Shown: positions 6,669 through 11,401 of the stretch, one piece after another
Layout: each line of letters starts with the position of its first letter
Numbering within the stretch: position 1 is the stretch's first letter
Origin: Desulfobulbaceae bacterium UBA2213
GTDB lineage: Bacteria > Desulfobacterota > Desulfobulbia > Desulfobulbales > Desulfocapsaceae
Direction of reading: 5' to 3'
Length of the DNA stretch: 11,401 nucleotides
Assembly (NCBI GenBank): GCA_002327225.1
Contig: DCUN01000022.1
Coordinates: 1 to 11,401, forward strand
Notes under the pieces: model-generated
Told to the model about the DNA's origin: nothing
Seen by the model: only the letters and a program-made list of their open reading frames with translations
The model's database searches: none
Made by a program: the position numbers and the translations under genes

Positions 6669-6823
6669 CAGTTTTATTGACTTCATTTGTCATTTTACAA
6701 GAGGCTTTAGAAGGAAGAGATCCCGGGCCAGCAATTTTGAAGCCTCTGTTCTGTAATGGTCAGTCTTATCCTTCCACTTGTTTTTTATATGGATAGCATG
6801 ATATGCCGATAGGGTAGGCACTT

Positions 6824-6829
6824 AACTTT
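6824..6829. repeat. Left copy of 6-bp target-site duplication (AACTTT)
   Basis: AACTTT directly abuts the left terminal inverted repeat. The same six bases directly follow the right terminal repeat at 8751-8756. Confidence 0.75.
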
Positions 6830-6845
6830 GATGGTCCCGTAACAA
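6830..6845 (+). repeat. Left terminal inverted repeat of the insertion sequence
   Basis: GATGGTCCCGTAACAA pairs with 8735-8750 at 14 of 16 positions; similarity stops on the inner side after one further base or so. Confidence 0.8.
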
Positions 6846-6846
6846 T

Positions 6847-8598
6847 TCAACCCGAGAAAGCGGGATGAGAAATCAGATCGGCCGGATAGAATATCGATAT
6901 TTGTAAGAATTGTTTGATCCGGCAGTAAATTTGTTCTTTGACAACGACAAAAACTCTCTGTAGCGGGAATGACGGCAGAAACTTGAGGTCTCGCCCCCTT
7001 TTTCTGCGCCTGTAGGCCGCTGCCCGCAGAATATTTAACCCACTGGCCTTAAGCTTGACGCAGTACCCGACCTTGGCCATGCCACGGATCCGAAGTTTTT
7101 TGATCCCGGTTCGTTGGGCTATCTCGGAGTTGGTGGCCTCGATGCCGGAACGGTAGCGGTATTTCTCATGAAATTCCGCAGTCTGTTCCAAGGCTCGACG
7201 GCGCAGGAGCCGGATATCTTTATGGCGGTAGCGGAGGTAGCGACCTTTCTTGGCGGGATGGGTCGGGCAATCATTGCTCTTGTAACAATCGCGGCAGAGA
7301 TCCTGTCGGAAACAGGCACTGATTCGCTCTTTTCCGGCATTATTATGAATTCGATACGGAGCGTGTCCTGCCGGGCAGGAGAGAACGTCACCATTGTCCG
7401 CAAAGGCGAACATGTCGAGACTGATCTTCTTGTCGCCCTTGAGGGCGCCCATGGCCGGAGCGATTAATTCAGTGTTTTTCTTGCCGGCATAGTCGCAGTT
7501 ATCGTCGGAGCCGTAGATGGTATCGGCCAGCAACCGTTCCGGCTTTTGCCCTTGTTCCTCAACCCGGTCAAGCATCGGTTTGAGGGCCTTGGCATCACTG
7601 TGATGGGCCGGTTCGGCCTCGGCGTAGGTGATAAGAGCCAGGGGCCGCTTGCCGTCCTCTTCTGCCGCGGTGGTATAGGTCTCGGCCAACTGCACCTGGT
7701 AGCCCTTGCCCTTGTGGGCATCATACCCGGCATCAGGATCGGACGGATTCTGCAGGGAAGAGGAGGCGATTTCCTTGTTCTTCCTGGCTGCCACCCGTGG
7801 CTGACCGCTACCGGCGGCGGCCACCAGGCATTGCTCCTTCAGGACCCGGGTCATCAAGTGATAGCTGGTCATCGAGCTGACATTGTCGTCGTTCCGGAAA
7901 CGCTCAACGAGGAGGAAGAGATCCTCGGCCAGTTGTTCCAGGGTGCGGGATGAGTCTGAGGGTTTGACCATGGAAAAAGAATTTTCCTGTTTACGGTCGA
8001 GATATTTTCCGACCAGTTCCGGATCGAGCGTGTTGAGCAGTTCCTGGTGGTGACGCTTGAGGTTGACCAGAAACTTCTTGATGCATTGGACGAAGATGCC
8101 GATTCGGCCAAGGTGGCGCATGTTGGAAGTAATATGCATCGAGTCCAGCCGCTGGTTCTCTGAAGATACCTTGAACTCGGTGATGAGTTTTTCGGCCACC
8201 GTGTTGAAGATGATATCGTGAAGACCCGTCTGGGTGATGAGTTCTCGCATGTTCCAGATCGTCTTCAGGCTGACATAGGCGCTTTCATCCGAGTTATCGG
8301 TGATGTCCAAAGCGTAATGCCATTCGATGTTGAAGGCAAACTGTCTGGCCGTCTCTTCATCGGTGAGATCGAACATCTGTTGAATAAGCAACGCTCCCAT
8401 CATGGCGTACAGCTCCTTAGTGGGATGTCCTTTCCGGGAGGGAAAGTGCTTGGCCAGCAGCTTGACAGGGAGTTCGGTGAGGATATATTTCCGGAACACC
8501 CCGGCCCAGGACTCGTCAATCATCTTGCGCCGTTTTGGCCCCAGATGTGCGAACGGGTCAAACATGTAGCGGGTTTTGTGGTCTTTGATCCTGATCAT
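6847..8598 (-). CDS. DDE transposase, DUF772 plus DDE_Tnp_1_6 type (IS1182-like)
   Basis: 583 residues from the ATG at 8598; an upstream in-frame TTG would add 16 unlikely residues. The N-terminal region (about 45-140) has the DUF772 pattern: RKGHPTKELYAMMGALLIQQ, then a segment with NIEWHYALDI. Catalytic candidates are D152 (RLDSMHI), D359 (LLADTIYGSDD) and E487 (SGIEATNSE). A conserved block DPDAGYDAHKGKGYQVQLAET covers 287-307. A cysteine cluster (CPAG at 408, then C429, CRDC 435-438, C444) precedes the final catalytic Glu, as in IS1182-type enzymes. The C-terminus RTGIKKLRIRG...VKLKASGLNILRA is typical, followed by a basic tail. No Shine-Dalgarno is evident, as often in transposases. There is no frameshift or internal stop. 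Confidence 0.93.
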   Translation of the reverse strand: MIRIKDHKTRYMFDPFAHLGPKRRKMIDESWAGVFRKYILTELPVKLLAKHFPSRKGHPTKELYAMMGALLIQQMFDLTDEETARQFAFNIEWHYALDITDNSDESAYVSLKTIWNMRELITQTGLHDIIFNTVAEKLITEFKVSSENQRLDSMHITSNMRHLGRIGIFVQCIKKFLVNLKRHHQELLNTLDPELVGKYLDRKQENSFSMVKPSDSSRTLEQLAEDLFLLVERFRNDDNVSSMTSYHLMTRVLKEQCLVAAAGSGQPRVAARKNKEIASSSLQNPSDPDAGYDAHKGKGYQVQLAETYTTAAEEDGKRPLALITYAEAEPAHHSDAKALKPMLDRVEEQGQKPERLLADTIYGSDDNCDYAGKKNTELIAPAMGALKGDKKISLDMFAFADNGDVLSCPAGHAPYRIHNNAGKERISACFRQDLCRDCYKSNDCPTHPAKKGRYLRYRHKDIRLLRRRALEQTAEFHEKYRYRSGIEATNSEIAQRTGIKKLRIRGMAKVGYCVKLKASGLNILRAAAYRRRKRGRDLKFLPSFPLQRVFVVVKEQIYCRIKQFLQISIFYPADLISHPAFSG

Positions 8599-8676
8599 GG
8601 TCTTTTTGTGATGATTGTTTAATAAATGTCTAAAATTACAAGACAATCAGACCACATGTAAACGAAAACCGCAAGC

Positions 8677-8706
8677 AGTATATTTATACAATGTCAAACA
8701 ATTCAA
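8677..8706 (-). promoter_or_regulatory. Candidate transposase promoter
   Basis: On the minus strand TTGAAT (8706-8701) and TATACT (8682-8677) stand 18 bp apart, about 80 bases before the transposase ATG. The -35 box lies within an 11-bp sequence also present at the left end of the element (6841-6851). Confidence 0.35.
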
Positions 8707-8734
8707 CTATTTATACTGGTGGAGCCGATCACAG

Positions 8735-8750
8735 TTGTTACGAGTCCATC
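8735..8750 (-). repeat. Right terminal inverted repeat of the insertion sequence
   Basis: Read on the minus strand it is GATGGACTCGTAACAA, differing from the left repeat at two positions. Confidence 0.8.
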
Positions 8751-8756
8751 AACTTT
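8751..8756. repeat. Right copy of 6-bp target-site duplication (AACTTT)
   Basis: Same six bases as 6824-6829, directly outside the right terminal repeat. Confidence 0.75.
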
Positions 8757-8785
8757 GAGAAGACAAAAAACATCCTGCAGAGATT

Positions 8786-8814
8786 TTGAGCTCTTGAAAT
8801 ATCCACCGTATAAT
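8786..8814 (+). promoter_or_regulatory. Sigma-70-type promoter for cfa
   Basis: TTGAGC (8786-8791), a 17-bp spacer and a perfect TATAAT (8809-8814) lie upstream of cfa. Transcription would start near 8821 and leave a leader of about 74 bases. The insertion sequence ends 35 bp before the -35 box, so the core promoter is intact but any upstream activator site would be displaced. Confidence 0.6.
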
Positions 8815-8894
8815 CTTTTACGAGCACACACATTTGACAGCTAACAAAAAAAAGCGAAAGCACCCAGCCTTGGGAAAGGAGTGAAAAAGTACGT

Positions 8895-10028
8895 ATGTCA
8901 CTCATTACTCGAAACTCATCTGAACAAACAATTTCTGAAATCTTTTCACTCGCCGGGATCAGCATCAACGGTTCTCGCCCCTGGGATATTCAGGTACACA
9001 GGCCCGAATTCTACGACCGCATTCTCTGTGGTGGATCTCTGGCTCTCGGAGAAACCTATATGGCTGGATGGTGGGACTGCCTTTCCCTTGATCAGTTCTT
9101 TTTTCGCATCCTGAGAAACAACCTTGACCTGAAAATAAAAAAATCAAGGTCTGCTCTTCTCTGTGGTATTAAAGCCACCCTCTCCAACTGCCAGAGCAGA
9201 AGAAAGGCACTGGAAGTGGGCAGAAAGCATTATGATGTCGGCAATGATCTCTTTGAATGCATGCTCGACAAACACATGACCTACAGCTGTGCCTATTGGA
9301 ACAACGAGACCATCGATCTCACCGGGGCCCAGGAGGCGAAACTGGAACTCATCTGCCGGAAGGTCAAGCTGGAACCAGGCATGCGCGTTCTCGATATCGG
9401 TTGCGGCTGGGGGAGTTTCGTCCGCTATGCGGCCCAAAATCATGGCGTTGAAGCGGTGGGCATAACCATCTCCAAGGAGCAGGCCAAACTGGCCCGCAAG
9501 CGCTGCGCCGGGCTGCCCATTGACATCCGCCTCCTTGATTACCGTGATCTGCCTGAGGAATTCGACGCCATTGTTTCAGTCGGTATGTTCGAACATGTGG
9601 GCTACAAAAATTACCGCCATTTCATGAAAATGGTCAACCGTTGCCTGAAACCGGAAGCGCTCTTTCTGCTCCATACCATTGGCTCCAACAACTCAACCCA
9701 CCATGGAGACCCCTGGTTTGACAAGTACATTTTCCAAAACGGCATGCTCCCCTCCATTGAGCAAATGGGGAAGGCCAGTGAGCTCCTGCTTGTTATGGAG
9801 GACTGGCATAACATCGGTCTTCACTACGACAAGACGCTGACAAACTGGTTTGCCAATTTCGATCAAAGCTGGCCAAGACTGCAGGACAGATACAGCGAAA
9901 CATTCTATCGTATGTGGAAATATTACCTCCTCTCCATGGCGGGATCCTTCCGCTCCCGGACAATACAGGTGTGGCAGATCGTCTTTTCCAAGAATGGAAG
10001 GTTGGGGGGCTACCAGAGTTGTCGTTAA
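8895..10028 (+). CDS. cfa: Cyclopropane-fatty-acyl-phospholipid synthase
   Basis: Adds a methylene group from S-adenosylmethionine across the double bond of unsaturated acyl chains in membrane phospholipids, typically on entry to stationary phase or under acid stress; a peripheral membrane enzyme. The 377 residues are close to E. coli Cfa (382). Motifs in order: KHYDVGNDLFECML (111-124), MTYSCAYW with Cys132, SAM motif I VLDIGCGWGS (165-174), VGITISKEQ (188-196), SVGMFEHVGYKNY with Glu233, LLHTIGS with His260 and Ile262, MEDWHNIG (301-308), Tyr311, and near the C-terminus QVWQIVFS. Cys132, Glu233, His260, Ile262 and Tyr311 correspond to the bicarbonate-binding catalytic set of the E. coli enzyme. 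GGAG stands 13 bases before the ATG, a rather long spacing, but no other in-frame start fits. It has its own promoter and is convergent with the next gene. Confidence 0.97.
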   Translation: MSLITRNSSEQTISEIFSLAGISINGSRPWDIQVHRPEFYDRILCGGSLALGETYMAGWWDCLSLDQFFFRILRNNLDLKIKKSRSALLCGIKATLSNCQSRRKALEVGRKHYDVGNDLFECMLDKHMTYSCAYWNNETIDLTGAQEAKLELICRKVKLEPGMRVLDIGCGWGSFVRYAAQNHGVEAVGITISKEQAKLARKRCAGLPIDIRLLDYRDLPEEFDAIVSVGMFEHVGYKNYRHFMKMVNRCLKPEALFLLHTIGSNNSTHHGDPWFDKYIFQNGMLPSIEQMGKASELLLVMEDWHNIGLHYDKTLTNWFANFDQSWPRLQDRYSETFYRMWKYYLLSMAGSFRSRTIQVWQIVFSKNGRLGGYQSCR

Positions 10029-10140
10029 AACAACAGAAATCAACGATACAGATCCGGATCAAGGATCAGGTCGCTAAACACACCACAGTCTGTAAGCACT
10101 ACCTTATGAACCTCCCCTTCTGTCCATTCCCACGTGAGGA

Positions 10141-11352
10141 TCATATCAACGTTTGGTGTTCCTTATCATCGGTTTCGGAATCGACAGCACCAGACCGTGG
10201 CCATGTGCAGGTATCCAGAAAAGAGGCAGAGGTTTCATCCTTCAGGGATGCGAGCAATTGTTCAGGATCGTTCAGAAAGTTATCGGCCCGTTTGCTTGGA
10301 TCAAAGAAAACCTTATCCTCCGGGACAAGAAGATTAAGATCTTCCCAGCGAGTCAGATAATATTGGATCAACATGGGCAATTCGGTAAAAACAGTGCTCC
10401 CCGGATTGGGATCGACAAAGCTTGACTGACTGAGTTTTGTCGCCGACAGACTCTGGGTCTGGTAAAAGTTCTGCAGGAACATCAACTCGGGCGGCATCTT
10501 GGACTCAATGCCGATACGTCTCAGCATCCGGGTCAACACTACCATGCAAGCGGCCCCGAACTTGGCCAGGGGAAAGGGCAGGAAAATTTCCTTTGGCCGT
10601 TTCAACTCCATGTACGACTTGATCGTGAGAACAAGTTGACCTAATAATACTGGATTGGGATCGACAAAGTTAAAGGTCTGACCACAGAACTCTTCCCTGT
10701 GGTTCAGGATGTGATGGACAAAAAACGGGACTTTTTTGGCATTGGAATACGAATGCATGGCCTGCGGATTGGTGAAAAGAAACGGCATGGTTTGATCAGC
10801 CAACGCAAAGAGCATGCGCTGAAAGCCCTGAATTTTGTGATCGTGCGCTCCATAGACCACGGCCAGACGGATATTGGTATAATCAAGTCCGAGGGTACGG
10901 TGCATTTCCTCAAGGGCCAGTTCCGCCAGTAATTTGGATTTGGGATAGTTGGCCAGTTCCGGCGAGACTCTCAGTTGATCATCTTCACTCAAGTTCTCAC
11001 CTGTCGGCATGACGGCGGCAGAACTGAAATGAATATAGGGAATTCGCAGATCGACCGCGGCCCTGGCCAGATTGACAGCACCAAGATAATTTGTTTCCAG
11101 GGTGAGAAGCGGATTACTGTCAATGGCAGTGATAGCAGTATTGATTATAAAATCAGGGGTATGATGTTTGAGATAAAGCCTGATGTCATCCGGATCGCGC
11201 AGGCTCAAGCGCTTACTGTTGGGTGCCAACAGCTCGAACTCGTCTTCGCTCCTGGTCTTGAAATAGTGGAGAATGCCACCGCCGATCAGACCGGAACCAC
11301 CGATCAGCACACCAAGCTTCTTATCCTTGCCGGGACGACATTGCTTACCCAT
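10141..11352 (-). CDS. NAD(P)-dependent epimerase/dehydratase (extended SDR, RmlD-like)
   Basis: 403 residues. The N-terminal Rossmann fold shows GVLIGGSGLIGGG (14-26; glycine motif GGSGLIG at 18-24), an acidic strand, a Leu-rich DFIINTAI (67-74), NYLGAVNLARAA (88-99), catalytic-type FSSAAV with Ser110/Ser111, and Y136-x3-K140 (NYPKSK), then IRLAVVYG (161-168). The pattern fits enzymes acting on nucleotide sugars or related substrates, such as dTDP-4-dehydrorhamnose reductases and 4-epimerases. After about residue 260 the C-terminus is longer and carries no pattern I can name (hydrophobic segment LPFPLAKFGAACMVVLTRM, then a polar tail), so the substrate is not identified. The start is well supported by CAGGAGAA seven bases upstream. 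A stop codon of a likely upstream minus-strand gene lies 19 bases before the ATG (11374-11372), suggesting an operon entering from beyond the window. Confidence 0.82.
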   Translation of the reverse strand: MGKQCRPGKDKKLGVLIGGSGLIGGGILHYFKTRSEDEFELLAPNSKRLSLRDPDDIRLYLKHHTPDFIINTAITAIDSNPLLTLETNYLGAVNLARAAVDLRIPYIHFSSAAVMPTGENLSEDDQLRVSPELANYPKSKLLAELALEEMHRTLGLDYTNIRLAVVYGAHDHKIQGFQRMLFALADQTMPFLFTNPQAMHSYSNAKKVPFFVHHILNHREEFCGQTFNFVDPNPVLLGQLVLTIKSYMELKRPKEIFLPFPLAKFGAACMVVLTRMLRRIGIESKMPPELMFLQNFYQTQSLSATKLSQSSFVDPNPGSTVFTELPMLIQYYLTRWEDLNLLVPEDKVFFDPSKRADNFLNDPEQLLASLKDETSASFLDTCTWPRSGAVDSETDDKEHQTLI

Positions 11353-11371
11353 ACAATTCTCCTGAAACCGC

Positions 11372-11401
11372 TTAGCGCCATGCGGGCAGCGTGATTCCTG
11401 C
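11372..11401 (-). CDS. Possible C-terminal end of an upstream minus-strand gene
   Basis: Nine sense codons (reading AGITLPAWR) followed by TAA are visible at the window edge, 19 bases before the SDR start. The arrangement fits the last codons of a preceding operon gene, but the fragment is too short to prove it or to name a family. Confidence 0.25.
   Translation of the reverse strand, partial: AGITLPAWR

Larger units (their letters stand above)
6412..6829. other. Intergenic stretch left of the insertion sequence
   Basis: No convincing gene is present. It holds a weak promoter-like pair for the BCAM0308 gene (6498-6528), a 24-codon plus-strand ORF behind AAGGAG (6537-6611), a REP-like hairpin (6645-6668), an 8-bp inverted repeat AGAGGCTT/AAGCCTCT (6700-6707 and 6740-6747), and a 43-codon minus-strand ORF from a GTG (6690-6820) that stops just before the insertion sequence. 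Before the insertion this stretch was joined to 8757-8894, giving a divergent intergenic region of about 600 bp between the BCAM0308 gene and cfa. Confidence 0.6.
6830..8750 (-). mobile_element. Complete insertion sequence, about 1.92 kb, IS1182-like DDE type
   Basis: The boundaries come from imperfect terminal inverted repeats: GATGGTCCCGTAACAA at 6830-6845 and its partner at 8735-8750, which reads GATGGACTCGTAACAA on the minus strand (14 of 16 identical). Both ends are flanked by AACTTT. A single uninterrupted transposase fills the element, and its stop lies two bases inside the left repeat. An intact frame, intact ends and an unchanged target duplication suggest a recent and possibly still mobile insertion. 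The family is judged from the transposase; an ISNCY/ISDol1-type assignment is possible because a 6-bp duplication also fits that group. Confidence 0.85.

Noticed and set aside
6961..6976. GCGGGAATGACGGCAG, resembling the REP-like element at 6645-6668
   Set aside because: It lies within the transposase C-terminal coding region and has no second arm to form the hairpin.
8834..8839. TTGACA close to the cfa start as an alternative -35 box
   Set aside because: No -10-like sequence follows at 16-18 bp; the pair at 8786-8814 is far better.
10029..10140. Search for a terminator between convergent cfa and the SDR gene
   Set aside because: Only a short GATCC/GGATC pairing (10051-10065) is visible, without a stable stem or T tract; not enough to call.

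Overview
The window looks like an ordinary chromosomal segment of an anaerobic, Gram-negative, Desulfobulbales-like member of the Desulfobacterota (deltaproteobacteria). This is an inference from protein styles (a divergent two-subunit carboxylase, a ribosome hibernation/cold-shock fusion, a BCAM0308-type zinc protein). No rRNA or other strong taxonomic marker is present. There are no tRNAs, rRNAs or CRISPR arrays.

Layout. Positions 1-3422 (+) hold a biotin-dependent carboxylase: a 5'-truncated biotin carboxylase subunit, a possible 33-residue ORF filling the gap, and a carboxyltransferase/biotinyl subunit of the pyruvate (or 2-oxoacid) carboxylase B type. A 20-bp-stem hairpin closes this unit. 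Positions 3537-4448 (+) encode a DJ-1/PfpI domain fused to a C-terminal region resembling phage Mu GemA/Gp16 (DUF1018). A bidirectional hairpin separates this gene from a minus-strand set read right to left: a BCAM0308-type CxxC protein (6366-5884), protein-L-isoaspartate methyltransferase pcm (5750-5046) and an HPF/RaiA ribosome-hibernation protein carrying a cold-shock domain (5021-4470).

Positions 6367-6829 are non-coding or nearly so, with a REP-like hairpin and two doubtful tiny ORFs. An apparently intact insertion sequence follows at 6830-8750. It has one DDE transposase on the minus strand, 16-bp imperfect terminal inverted repeats and a 6-bp direct repeat (AACTTT) on both sides. It sits 35 bp upstream of a good sigma-70-type promoter that leads into cfa, cyclopropane fatty acid synthase (8895-10028, +). 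The last gene (11352-10141, -) is an extended short-chain dehydrogenase/epimerase convergent with cfa, probably the distal member of a minus-strand operon that continues out of the window.

How the genes may work together. The carboxylase pair supplies C4 acids by anaplerosis, or carboxylates a related 2-oxoacid. The pcm/HPF-CSD/BCAM0308 set, the DJ-1-like protein and cfa all fit a stationary-phase or stress theme: protein repair, ribosome hibernation, electrophile or thiol handling, membrane lipid modification. That grouping is an inference from family roles. The most unusual items are the DJ-1/PfpI-GemA fusion, the altered active-site motifs in both carboxylase subunits and the small ORF wedged between them.
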